DNA of 23,132 nt, from contig JBFKMV010000063.1 of the NCBI GenBank assembly GCA_041629655.1, forward strand, positions 1-23,132. Reading direction: 5' to 3'. Below the pieces are notes generated by a model. It ran no database searches. It had not been told where the DNA came from and saw only the letters and a list, made by a program, of their open reading frames with translations. A program made the translations under genes and the position numbers. Each line of letters starts with the position of its first letter. The first letter of the stretch is position 1. Shown one piece after another: positions 1-6,507 of this stretch. This DNA comes from JBFKMV01 sp041629655. Lineage in GTDB: Bacteria > Acidobacteriota > Polarisedimenticolia > Polarisedimenticolales > Polarisedimenticolaceae.

Positions 1-50
1 ACGAGACAAACCACGAGCGCTGCCACAAGAAGTCTCGTCACATGCTGCAT
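1..50 (-). CDS. Partial secreted protein, N-terminus only (signal peptide)
   Basis: A minus-strand ATG at 50-48 opens a frame that runs off the left edge. The 16 visible residues, MQHVTRLLVAALVVCL, have the form of a Sec signal peptide: a short polar start with one Arg, then an unbroken hydrophobic core. A G-rich stretch lies 4-9 bases upstream and could be a ribosome binding site. The mature protein is outside the window, so no function can be given. The reading could be fortuitous because it is so short. Confidence 0.45.
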   Translation of the reverse strand, partial: MQHVTRLLVAALVVCL

Positions 51-65
51 AGAACCCCCGTCTGC

Positions 66-92
66 CCGGCCCGCGCTCCCCGCGCGGCCCGG
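66..92. repeat. GC-rich hairpin upstream of the left-edge gene
   Basis: An 11-base arm (66-76) pairs with 82-92, with one mismatch (70/88) and a 5-base loop. It lies in the presumed 5' untranslated region of the partial left-edge gene. There is no T-tract on either strand, so it is not a classical intrinsic terminator. Apart from this and the hairpin at 250-281, I see nothing in 51-346. Confidence 0.35.
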
Positions 93-249
93 CGTCATTG
101 GTTAGAAACCTGCCCCTTCTAGTCGCAAATTCGGTACCAATCGGTGGCAGCCGTCCCCCGACCGGGCAGATCTCTGCAAGTCACGGCGGCATCAGGAGTT
201 GCCCGAGGAGCGCGTCGAGAGCCGGGACGTCCGGCTCTCCAGCCCGGCA

Positions 250-281
250 ATAGCCGCTATGCGAGGGCGCATAGGGGCTAT
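250..281. repeat. 14-bp near-perfect hairpin downstream of the adenosyltransferase gene
   Basis: Bases 250-263 pair with 268-281 over 14 positions with a single mismatch (256/275) and a 4-base loop. It lies 66-97 bases beyond the stop codon of the minus-strand adenosyltransferase gene, in otherwise empty DNA. No T-run follows on either strand. It may end or stabilise the adenosyltransferase mRNA, or be one copy of a dispersed intergenic palindrome. No second copy was noticed in this window. Confidence 0.5.
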
Positions 282-346
282 GGGGTCAGGCCGCGGCGTC
301 GACGTCGCTCCTGGCCGGGATGGTGAGAGCGTGACGGCGTGCGGGC

Positions 347-910
347 TCAGGCGTGGCTGTCCCAGAGCACGTCGCCGACACCGCGCCGCTTGTTCTCGTA
401 GCGCGCCATCACGAACAGCGCGTCCGAGAGCCGGTTGAGGTAACGCACCGTGTGCGCCCCGACGGGCTCCTCGCGCGCCAGCGCGACCACGAGCCGCTCC
501 GCGCGGCGACAGACGGTGCGCGCCACGTGAAGCTGCGCGGCGCCCGGCGAGCCGCCGGGCAGGATGAAGTTCTCCAGCGGTCCGACCTCGACGGTCAGGC
601 GGTCCAGCAGGCCCTCGAGTGCGTCGACGTGGCGGGCCCCGATCTCGGGCACCTGCACGCGGCGTTTGTCCTCCTCGAGCATGCACAGGTCGGAGCCGAG
701 GTGGAACAGCTCGTTCTGGATCCGCTCCAGCTCGCCCGCCAGCGCGTCGTCGAGCCCCCCGGCGACCGCGACGCCGATCACCGAGTTCAGCTCGTCTACG
801 GTGCCGTAGGCCTCGATGCGCAGCGAGTCCTTCGGCACGCGCTGGCCGCCGCCGAGCGCGGTCGTGCCGTCGTCGCCCTTGCGCGTGTAGATCTTCGTCA
901 GGCGCGGCAT
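347..910 (-). CDS. pduO: Cob(I)alamin adenosyltransferase, PduO type
   Basis: The 187-residue product matches the usual length of the PduO-type ATP:corrinoid adenosyltransferases, cytoplasmic trimeric enzymes that transfer the 5'-deoxyadenosyl group of ATP to cob(I)alamin to make coenzyme B12. Family landmarks are visible. The ATP-binding N-terminus TRKGDDGTT is at residues 9-17, followed by RIEAYGTVDELNS near 31-43. In the second half come FILPGGSPGAAQLHVARTVC, the RAERLVVAL helix, and YLNRLSDALFVMAR near the C-terminus. The ATG at 910-908 has GGAG a few bases upstream. The gene stands alone on this strand and is divergent from the lipoprotein gene at 970. Adenosylation completes the B12 uptake functions encoded elsewhere in the window. 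No riboswitch is seen in front of it. The family is certain. The symbol is generic: the same family is also called cobO-like, MMAB or ATR. Confidence 0.95.
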   Translation of the reverse strand: MPRLTKIYTRKGDDGTTALGGGQRVPKDSLRIEAYGTVDELNSVIGVAVAGGLDDALAGELERIQNELFHLGSDLCMLEEDKRRVQVPEIGARHVDALEGLLDRLTVEVGPLENFILPGGSPGAAQLHVARTVCRRAERLVVALAREEPVGAHTVRYLNRLSDALFVMARYENKRRGVGDVLWDSHA

Positions 911-918
911 CGGGCTCC

Positions 919-924
919 ATTATA
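919..924 (-). promoter_or_regulatory. Candidate -10 element for the adenosyltransferase gene
   Basis: On the minus strand this reads TATAAT, rare in DNA this GC-rich, and sits 9 bases before the start codon. No good -35 is visible at the usual distance. If used, it would give a leader of only 1-3 nucleotides, which conflicts with use of the GGAG in front of the ATG. The two signals may be alternatives. Confidence 0.35.
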
Positions 925-955
925 TCCAGCGGGAGCGGCGCGTCCGGCGCCCCGC

Positions 956-961
956 TATACT
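956..961 (+). promoter_or_regulatory. Candidate -10 element for the small lipoprotein gene
   Basis: TATACT lies 8 bases before the ATG at 970. Transcription starting about 7 bases downstream would yield an almost leaderless mRNA, consistent with the absence of a Shine-Dalgarno sequence. No convincing -35 was seen. Confidence 0.3.
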
Positions 962-969
962 CGACCCCG

Positions 970-1443
970 ATGCGAGGCGCGCTCCGCACCACGGTCCTGA
1001 TCGCGACGCTGCTCGCGGCCTGCGGCGGGGAGCCGCCGCCCGAGGCGGAGTATCCCGACCTGGCCGCCGCGATCGCCGCCGGGGCCGTCGGCAGCGGGCG
1101 CATCCCGGCCTGGCTCCCGCCGTCGGCGCGGGAGCTTCGCGAGCGGCGGGCCATCGACACCACCGAGCTGTGGGTGCGCTTCGTGTTCGACCCGGCGGAG
1201 CTGGGCACGATCACGGCCCGCTGCGAGGAGATCCCGGCCCTCGAGGCGATCCACCCCCGGCTCAACCGCACCGACCGCATCCCGTGGTGGGATCCCGGGC
1301 TGCGGGTCGCCTCGGCCGAGAATCGCGGTCGCTACCGGATGTTCCGCTGCCACCGCGGCGACGCCGACGTCCGTAAGCCGTGGTCGTACCTGGCCGTCGA
1401 GCCGGCCGCGGGCTTCGGCTGGTACTGGGAGCTGCGCCACTGA
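970..1443 (+). CDS. Small lipoprotein of unknown function
   Basis: The 157-residue product starts with a lipoprotein signal whose lipobox LAAC places the lipidated Cys at residue 18. Residue +2 is Gly, so transport to the outer membrane is expected if a Lol system operates. The mature part contains a segment reading WLPPSARELRERRAIDTTELW. From memory, this resembles small hypothetical lipoproteins of proteobacteria with a WLPPSA...DIDTNE.W pattern, but I cannot name a family with confidence. Two Cys in the mature part (in ARCEEI and FRCHRG) could form a disulfide. The C-terminus is aromatic-rich (FGWYWEL). No Shine-Dalgarno sequence precedes the ATG; a TATACT lies just upstream. The gene is divergent from the adenosyltransferase and followed by msrA, with no evident functional link to either. 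Confidence 0.8.
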   Translation: MRGALRTTVLIATLLAACGGEPPPEAEYPDLAAAIAAGAVGSGRIPAWLPPSARELRERRAIDTTELWVRFVFDPAELGTITARCEEIPALEAIHPRLNRTDRIPWWDPGLRVASAENRGRYRMFRCHRGDADVRKPWSYLAVEPAAGFGWYWELRH

Positions 1444-1479
1444 TCCGCCCACCGGGGAACAACCCGGCGCCGCGCGATG

Positions 1480-1485
1480 TATAAG
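1480..1485 (+). promoter_or_regulatory. Candidate -10 element for msrA
   Basis: TATAAG sits 33 bases before the chosen msrA ATG, giving a leader of about 27 nucleotides that contains the GGGAG ribosome binding site at 1508-1512. The -35 region (about 1457-1462) does not match the consensus. The same GTATAAG string recurs as the -10 of the riboswitch promoter at 2036-2041. Confidence 0.4.
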
Positions 1486-1518
1486 GAACGGGCGAGACAC
1501 GGAACACGGGAGAACACC

Positions 1519-1995
1519 ATGGGTACGCAAAAGGCCACGTTCGGAGCCGGCTGTTTCTGGGGCGTCGAGGCGGCGTTCCGCCAGGTCGCGGGCGTCGTGG
1601 ACACCGCGGTCGGGTACGCCGGCGGCAGCGTCGACCATCCCACCTACGAGCAGGTGTGCGCGCACGGCACCGGTCACGCCGAGGTCGTCGAGGTCGAGTA
1701 CGATCCCGAGCAGGTCGGCTACGAGCAGCTGCTCGAGGTGTTCTGGACCAACCACGACCCGACGCAGCTCGACCGGCAAGGTCCCGACGTCGGCGAGCAG
1801 TACCGCTCGGTGATCTTCTTCCACACGCCCGAGCAGGAGGCCGCGGCGCGCGCCTCGAAGGCTGCGCTCGAGGAGTCCGGCCGCCACGCCCGGCCGGTGG
1901 TGACGCGGATCGAGGCCGCACCCCGGTTCTGGCGCGCCGAGGACTACCACCAGCGCTACCTCGAAAAGCGCGGCCTGTCCCACTGCCGCATCTGA
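1519..1995 (+). CDS. msrA: Peptide-methionine (S)-S-oxide reductase MsrA
   Basis: The 158-residue product reduces the S-epimer of methionine sulfoxide in proteins, a repair enzyme for oxidative damage that is usually cytoplasmic. The catalytic motif GCFWG is at residues 11-15, with Cys12 as the nucleophile. Further family motifs follow: VGYAGG, the HGTGHAEVVEVEYDP block, the FWTNHDPTQ segment and GPDVGEQYRSVIFF. A Cys three residues from the C-terminus (HCRI) is a plausible resolving cysteine recycled by thioredoxin. I chose the ATG at 1519 because GGGAG lies 6 bases upstream and the protein then begins right at the conserved core; an in-frame ATG at 1477 would add 14 unconserved residues. 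No signal peptide is seen. The gene is monocistronic: a palindrome abuts the stop and the riboswitch promoter follows. Confidence 0.96.
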   Translation: MGTQKATFGAGCFWGVEAAFRQVAGVVDTAVGYAGGSVDHPTYEQVCAHGTGHAEVVEVEYDPEQVGYEQLLEVFWTNHDPTQLDRQGPDVGEQYRSVIFFHTPEQEAAARASKAALEESGRHARPVVTRIEAAPRFWRAEDYHQRYLEKRGLSHCRI

Positions 1996-2009
1996 CCGGC
2001 CGGCCGGTC
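1994..2009. repeat. Perfect 16-bp palindrome at the msrA stop codon
   Basis: Bases 1994-2001 are the exact inverted complement of 2002-2009, starting inside the msrA stop codon. No T-run follows. With no loop it may be a protein-binding site or a weak mRNA 3' structure. In DNA this rich in G and C it could be chance. Confidence 0.35.
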
Positions 2010-2012
2010 GGG

Positions 2013-2041
2013 TTGAGCCCGCACCCCGCGGGGTGTATAAG
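2013..2041 (+). promoter_or_regulatory. Sigma-70-like promoter of the B12 receptor operon
   Basis: TTGAGC (2013-2018) and TATAAG (2036-2041) are separated by exactly 17 bases. Each matches the vegetative consensus at 4 or 5 of 6 positions. Transcription would start near 2048, just before the first riboswitch stem at 2058. Position and spacing make this the best-supported promoter in the window. Confidence 0.7.
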
Positions 2042-2057
2042 AGGGGCGTCACAGAAG

Positions 2058-2221
2058 CAGTCCGTGTGACGGGAAATGGGGTCCGAAACCCCTGCCGCCC
2101 GGCGACTGTGAGCGGTGACGGGGACGCGGGCTCGCGCTCGGCGCGAGCCGCCACTGGGGCCGAGACCCTGGGAAGGCGCGTCACCCGGCGGAACCGCGAG
2201 CCAGGAGACCGACACGGACTG
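2058..2221 (+). ncRNA. Cobalamin riboswitch
   Basis: This adenosylcobalamin-class aptamer has all its landmark segments in order. A perfect 10-bp P1 stem is formed by 2058-2067 with 2212-2221. Inside it come GGGAA at 2071-2075, the GCCGCCCGGCGACTGTGAGC core at 2094-2113, GCCACTGGGG at about 2149, CTGGGAAGGCG at about 2168 and the B12 box GAGCCAGGAGACC at 2198-2210. A long extra GC-rich arm lies around 2128-2148. Downstream sequence 2222-2293 can fold into further hairpins and probably holds the loop that kisses the aptamer. The expression platform ends in the terminator at 2294. Expected behaviour from known family members is that bound cobalamin promotes termination and represses the downstream uptake operon. 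Confidence 0.95.
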
Positions 2222-2293
2222 GGGTGCAGAACCGACCAGGGGCAGGTTCCGCCGCCACGAAGCAGGGGCGGCCCGCGAGGGCCGTCGGAGAAA

Positions 2294-2320
2294 CGCCCCC
2301 GGCGACGGGGGCTTTTTCTT
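2294..2320 (+). terminator. Intrinsic terminator of the riboswitch expression platform
   Basis: GCCCCC (2295-2300) pairs with GGGGGC (2307-2312) around a 6-base loop and is followed at once by TTTTTCTT (2313-2320). It is the only strong stem plus T-tract I found in the window. It lies between the cobalamin aptamer and the first gene at 2380, so its likely role is ligand-dependent attenuation. The rest of the leader (2321-2379) shows only the ribosome binding site CGAGGA at 2365-2370. Confidence 0.85.
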
Positions 2321-2379
2321 TCCGGGTCGTTTTCGCGGTCGAGCGGGAAGCCGTTCCGTGGTCCCGAGGAGTTTCCCGC

Positions 2380-3282
2380 ATGCGACCGTTGTTGCCGTTC
2401 GCCCTGCTGTTGTCGATCGTCCTGCCGCCCGCCGCCGCCGGGCCCCGGCCCGCCCCCGTTCCCGGGACGGTCGTGCTGGGGACGAACCCCCTGGCGGGTT
2501 CCCGCGTCGTGCTGGAGGGCGCCGCCCTCGAGCGGCTGACGTGGAACGACGGCGATGCGCCGGCCTTTCCCGGCGATCTTCCCGGTTCGTTGACCGCCCT
2601 CTACGACGCGAGCGCCGGGCCCGGCCGCGTGGGCTGGCCGCTGTCCGGCGCGTTCGACCAGGACGACGCGTTCTTCGCCGCGGCCGCGTTCGTGATCGAG
2701 CCCGAGGGCTTCAGTGCTCCGGGACTGTTCCAGATCTCCTGGGGCCTGTGGAACTCCGGCGCCACGGGCTGGAACCGTACCGGCAGCGCGACGAACCTCG
2801 CCGGCGACGGCTTCGAGCTGATCGAATGGGACTACTTCCCGGGGCGGATCTTCGGGGGCCCGTTCTACTCCCCGTCGGTGTTCGGCGCGGCCAATCCCGA
2901 TTCGCCGCTGTTCGCGCCGCTCGGCTCCTTCGCCAACGCCTCGTTCGCCTTCGCGCTCGCGGAGCTTCCGCTCGGCGAGCCGCTGCTGGCCACGATCGAG
3001 CACCGGCCCGGCGACGGCGCCGTGGTGTTCGGCGTGTTCCGGATCACCGCCGCGGGCGGGCTGTTGCCGGTCGACGGGGCCGTCGCCACGGTGCCGCTCG
3101 CGGCGCTGTCGTTGCGCCGGTACGCGGTCGACACCTTCGGGCTGACCTTGTGGCAGGACGGCTTCGGCGGCGAGACGCCGGCGCTGCGCGCCGAGGTCCG
3201 GTTCCACCTGCTCGTCGCGCGCCCCGGCCTCCTTTCCGGTCCGGGGGGTGGCGTCGCGGATGTGGTGCGTGCTCGCCCGTAG
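2380..3282 (+). CDS. Exported protein of unknown function, first gene of the B12 riboswitch operon
   Basis: The 300-residue product has a Sec signal peptide (hydrophobic core at residues 4-17, likely cleavage after AAA at 18-20). It lacks a lipobox and further membrane segments. The mature protein is rich in Gly, Phe and aromatic-beta patterns such as FQISWGLWNSGATGWN, EWDYFPGRIFGGPFYSP and TFGLTLWQDGFGG. This suggests an all-beta secreted or surface fold. It has no Cys. I do not recognise the family. The start is supported by CGAGGA 9 bases before the ATG. The frame stays open upstream into the riboswitch, but a start there would be inside the regulatory RNA. The gene overlaps the next by about 23-35 bases and is the first read after the cobalamin riboswitch terminator. 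It is therefore probably made when B12 is scarce. A role in B12 capture at the cell surface is inference from context alone. Confidence 0.8.
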   Translation: MRPLLPFALLLSIVLPPAAAGPRPAPVPGTVVLGTNPLAGSRVVLEGAALERLTWNDGDAPAFPGDLPGSLTALYDASAGPGRVGWPLSGAFDQDDAFFAAAAFVIEPEGFSAPGLFQISWGLWNSGATGWNRTGSATNLAGDGFELIEWDYFPGRIFGGPFYSPSVFGAANPDSPLFAPLGSFANASFAFALAELPLGEPLLATIEHRPGDGAVVFGVFRITAAGGLLPVDGAVATVPLAALSLRRYAVDTFGLTLWQDGFGGETPALRAEVRFHLLVARPGLLSGPGGGVADVVRARP

Positions 3283-4495
3283 GGCCCCGGCGCGCGTTGG
3301 CATCGTGGCGGTCGGGCTGCTCGCCGCCGGCGCGTCCGCCGAGAGCCCGCTGCCGATCGACTGCCTGCCGGACTCGCTCGTCCGCTGGGAGGCGGCGGCG
3401 CCCGATCCCGAGGCCCGGTTCGGGGCCACCAGCCTGCCCGGCATCGTGCTCGGCCCGCCCGGCGACTCGGCGGCCGTGAACGGCTCGACGTCGGTGGCCT
3501 CGCTGGGCAACGGGGGGACGGCGGTGCTGGAGTGGCGCGCGACCGTGATCGAGGACGGGCCCGGCCCGGACTTCATCGTGTTCGAGAACGCGTTCTACGT
3601 CGGCGCGGCCCCGGCTTCGCCCGCCGACGACTACCAGGTCTTCGCCGAGCCCGGCGTCGTGGAGGTCTCCGCCGACGGCGCGACGTGGGTGCGCTTTCCG
3701 TTCGACGAGCAGGCGCTGGCCGATGCGGCGGGCGTCAACATCGACCGCGCGCTCCAGGAGCGGTTGCGCGGTCTGTCCGGGATCACCCCGACCTTCACCG
3801 GCAACTGGACGGTCCCCGACGATCCGACGTCCTGGGACGCGAGCGGACAGGGGGGCGTCTCGGGAGCGGGCGGCGACGCGTTCGACCTGGCGACGGTCGG
3901 ACTGACGGAGGCCCGCTTCGTGCGCATCATCGATGCCGGCTCCGCCAACGGCCCGGCGGGCGCGGGCGAGGGGTTCGATCTCGACGCGGTCGTGGTGCTC
4001 CACGGCCGTCCGGCAGCGCCGGCGACCCCGGACCGCGACGGCGACGGCGTTCCCGACCTCGCCGAGCAGGAGCTCCACGGCACCGACCCCGACCTGGCCG
4101 ACAGCGACGGCGACGGCGTCGACGACGGCCGCGAGCTGGCCGGCTGCCGCGACCCGAACCTGTTCGACGACGCGCCGTGGCTCGAGCGCGAGCCGCGGCT
4201 GTGGCTCCGCGACGACGGCGGCTGCACGGAGCTGCGCTGGACGTTTCTCGGCAGCGGCGCGAGCTACGACGTGGCGCGCGGCGAGCTCTCCGCGCTCGCC
4301 AGCTCGCCCGGCGGCGTCGACCTGGGGCTCACCAGCTGTCTGGCCGACGACGAGCCGGCCGTCCGCTGGATCTGCGACGCGGAGATCCCGGCGCCGGGTG
4401 CGGGGTGGTTCTACGTGGTCCGCGTCTCCGGAGCGCCGCACTACGGGCGGTCGTCGCTGCTGGAGATCCGCCAGACGCCGACGGGTTGTCCGTGA
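3260..4495 (+). CDS. Exported surface protein with thrombospondin type 3 calcium repeats
   Basis: The 411-residue product carries a signal peptide (ASA cleavage site at residues 25-27). A beta-rich domain at about 30-250 contains the strings TSVASLGNGGTAVLEW, EDGPGPDFIVFENAFY and VVEVSADGATWVRFP. From memory, this pattern occurs in uncharacterised cell-surface proteins encoded beside TonB-dependent receptors. Two thrombospondin type 3 repeats follow: DRDGDGVPD at about 258 and DSDGDGVDD at about 281, with Asp residues positioned to bind calcium. The C-terminal region to 411 contains four Cys and may be disulfide-bonded. No sorting signal is visible. I chose the ATG at 3260, preceded by GGTGG; a GTG at 3248 is an in-frame alternative. 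The stop overlaps the receptor start by 4 bases (GTGA), indicating translational coupling. It is probably a periplasmic or surface partner of the receptor; the ligand is unknown. Confidence 0.85.
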   Translation: MWCVLARRAPARVGIVAVGLLAAGASAESPLPIDCLPDSLVRWEAAAPDPEARFGATSLPGIVLGPPGDSAAVNGSTSVASLGNGGTAVLEWRATVIEDGPGPDFIVFENAFYVGAAPASPADDYQVFAEPGVVEVSADGATWVRFPFDEQALADAAGVNIDRALQERLRGLSGITPTFTGNWTVPDDPTSWDASGQGGVSGAGGDAFDLATVGLTEARFVRIIDAGSANGPAGAGEGFDLDAVVVLHGRPAAPATPDRDGDGVPDLAEQELHGTDPDLADSDGDGVDDGRELAGCRDPNLFDDAPWLEREPRLWLRDDGGCTELRWTFLGSGASYDVARGELSALASSPGGVDLGLTSCLADDEPAVRWICDAEIPAPGAGWFYVVRVSGAPHYGRSSLLEIRQTPTGCP

Positions 4496-6507
4496 CCCCG
4501 CGTCGTCTCATCGCCTGGACGTTGGCGCTCGCGGCGCTGCTGCCGGGGCTGCCGGCGCGGGCCGCCGAGGAGGATCCGGACGAGCAGCCGCGCCCGAGCG
4601 ACCTGGAGGAGCGCGTCGCGGTTCGCGCCGCGCTGCCCGACGACGAGGACGTGGCGGCGTTCGCCACCACGATCGAGGTCGACAAGTCGCGCGACCGCGG
4701 CGAGGACCTGGCCGAGCTGCTGCGCCGGGTGCCGGGGGCGCGGGTCCGCGACTACGGGGGGCTCGGCAGCTACGCCACGGTGTCGCTGCGCGCCTCGACC
4801 GCCGAGCAGGTGACCGTGCTCGTGGACGGCGTGCCCCAGAATCGCGCGCTCGGCGGCCCGGTCGATCTGTCCTCGATCCCGGTCACGCAGCTCGAGCGCG
4901 TCACGGTGTTCCGCGGCTTCGGACCGGCCGGGCTCGGCCTGGGCGGCATCGGCGGCGTCGTGGACGTGCGGACGCGCCGGCCGGCGGAACACACCGAGGG
5001 ACAGCTCGACCTGCTGGCCGGGGAGCTGGGAACGGCGCGCATCTCCACGGGCTGGTCGTTCCGCGCCGGACGCGGCGGCGCGATCCGTCTCGGCGGAGAG
5101 GCGCTGGCCGGCGACGGCGATTTCCGCTTCCTCGACACGGCGGCGACGCCCTTCGATCGCGAGGACGATCGCTGGCGCGCGCGCCGCAACGGCGACGTCG
5201 AGCACGGGACGCTGCTGCTGCAGGGCAGCTGGGACGACGTCGGCCCGGGGCGCCTGACCCTGGCGACCCGCGTGCAGCGGCGGGACCGCGGCGTGCCGGG
5301 TCTGGACAGCCTGCCCGCCGACCGGACCCGGCTCGACGAGTCGCTGGACGATCTCGGCGTGTCCTGGTCGTGGCGCGGCAGCGGCCGCACGCGCGGGCTC
5401 GACCTGTGGCTGGACGGCTTCGAGCAACGCGTCCGGTTCCACGATCCCGAGGGCGAGCTGGGGCCGGTGCAGGATCGCCACACGCGGCTCGACGGCGGCG
5501 GCGTGGCGATGCTGCTCGACACGGCGGCCGGCGCGCACCGCGTTCGCACGCGGCTCGACGTGCGCCGCGAGCGCGCACGGGTCGCGGACGACGCGCTCGA
5601 GCTTTCCGACCGCGGCGGAGCGCGGCGCCACCTGCTGCTGGCGACGATCGAGGACCAGCTGGCCCGCGGACGCTGGGTCGTGGCGCCGTCGCTGCGGCTC
5701 GAGCACCGGCGCGACGACTTCCGCTCGGGCGCGGACGGGACGATCCCGCCGCCCGCGTCCGACGTCGCCGAGACGCGGCTGGCCGGCAAGCTGGGCGTCG
5801 CGTTCGCGGTCGCCGCGCGCACCTCGATCCGCGGATCCGCGGGCCGGTTCCATCGCAGCCCGAGCCTGGTGGAGCTGTTCGGGGACCGCGGCGCGGTGGT
5901 CGGCAACCCGGCGCTGCGGTCCGAGCGCGGCGTCGCGGCGGAGCTGGGCGTGGCCCGCCGCTGGCCCGGGGGCCGGCTGGACGCCGCGGTCGAGGTCGTG
6001 GCGTTCGCGCGCGATACCGACGACCTGATCCTGTTCCTGCCCAACAGCCAGGGCACCGCCGTCGCGCGCAACGTCGCCGGCGCGAAGGTGCGTGGGCTCG
6101 AGACCCACCTCACGCTCGACGGCGCGGCGGGTTTCGGGCTGCACGCCGGCGGGACGCTGCAGCGCGCGGTGGACGACTCGGGCACGGCCTTCGACGGCAA
6201 ACCGCTGGTCTACCAGCCGGAGCGGTCGGGGTTCCTCGGCGTCACGTGGAGCCGCGAGCGCCTGCGCGCCGGCTGGGACGTGACGTACGTCGGCGAGAAC
6301 TCCACCACGCGGCTCGACGATCCGGAGCTCCGCCTGGCGGCGCGGGTGATCCACGACGTCACGCTGGGCGTCGAGTGGCCGAACGGGCTGCGCCTCGGAC
6401 TCGACGCCCGGAACGTCTTCGACCGGCGGGTGCGCGACGTGGCGCGCTACCCGTTGCCCGGGAGGGTGCTGCTGCTGCACCTGGGATGGAGCGCCGGGCC
6501 CCGATGA
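4492..6507 (+). CDS. btuB: TonB-dependent outer-membrane receptor, BtuB-like
   Basis: The 671-residue product starts at a GTG overlapping the previous stop (GTGA). It has a signal peptide (ARA at residues 22-24), a possible TonB box around ERVAVRA at 40-46, and a plug domain at about 52-162. The plug shows the usual landmarks: DLAELLRRVPGARVRDYG, VSLRAS, QVTVLVDGVPQN, IPVTQLERVTVFRG and GGVVDVRTRRP. A 22-stranded barrel with many RxDRG-type strands fills the rest, ending in RVLLLHLGWSAGPR rather than a strictly terminal aromatic residue. Its length is close to BtuB (about 600-650). Specificity for cobalamin rests on the cobalamin riboswitch in front of the operon and the tonB-btuFCD genes at the right edge, not on ligand residues. 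A cobinamide or other corrinoid ligand is possible. It overlaps the next gene by 4 bases (ATGA). Confidence 0.92.
   Translation: MTPRRLIAWTLALAALLPGLPARAAEEDPDEQPRPSDLEERVAVRAALPDDEDVAAFATTIEVDKSRDRGEDLAELLRRVPGARVRDYGGLGSYATVSLRASTAEQVTVLVDGVPQNRALGGPVDLSSIPVTQLERVTVFRGFGPAGLGLGGIGGVVDVRTRRPAEHTEGQLDLLAGELGTARISTGWSFRAGRGGAIRLGGEALAGDGDFRFLDTAATPFDREDDRWRARRNGDVEHGTLLLQGSWDDVGPGRLTLATRVQRRDRGVPGLDSLPADRTRLDESLDDLGVSWSWRGSGRTRGLDLWLDGFEQRVRFHDPEGELGPVQDRHTRLDGGGVAMLLDTAAGAHRVRTRLDVRRERARVADDALELSDRGGARRHLLLATIEDQLARGRWVVAPSLRLEHRRDDFRSGADGTIPPPASDVAETRLAGKLGVAFAVAARTSIRGSAGRFHRSPSLVELFGDRGAVVGNPALRSERGVAAELGVARRWPGGRLDAAVEVVAFARDTDDLILFLPNSQGTAVARNVAGAKVRGLETHLTLDGAAGFGLHAGGTLQRAVDDSGTAFDGKPLVYQPERSGFLGVTWSRERLRAGWDVTYVGENSTTRLDDPELRLAARVIHDVTLGVEWPNGLRLGLDARNVFDRRVRDVARYPLPGRVLLLHLGWSAGPR

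Noticed and set aside
2224..2379. In-frame upstream start for the first riboswitch-operon gene
   Set aside because: A start at 2224 would lie in the riboswitch expression platform and place the signal peptide 52 residues inside the protein.
955..3576. Open frame of 873 codons on the minus strand
   Set aside because: It runs antisense across msrA, the riboswitch and two well-supported plus-strand genes. Long spurious frames are expected opposite genes in such GC-rich DNA, and the translation shows no recognisable domain.
4030..4130. GACGGC-rich simple repeat
   Set aside because: It encodes the Asp-Gly repeats of the thrombospondin type 3 calcium sites and needs no other explanation.
3933..6503. 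In-frame upstream extension of the propeller lipoprotein gene
   Set aside because: The frame is open far upstream, but that part overlaps the receptor out of frame and is Arg-rich nonsense. The ATG at 6504 gives a proper lipoprotein signal.
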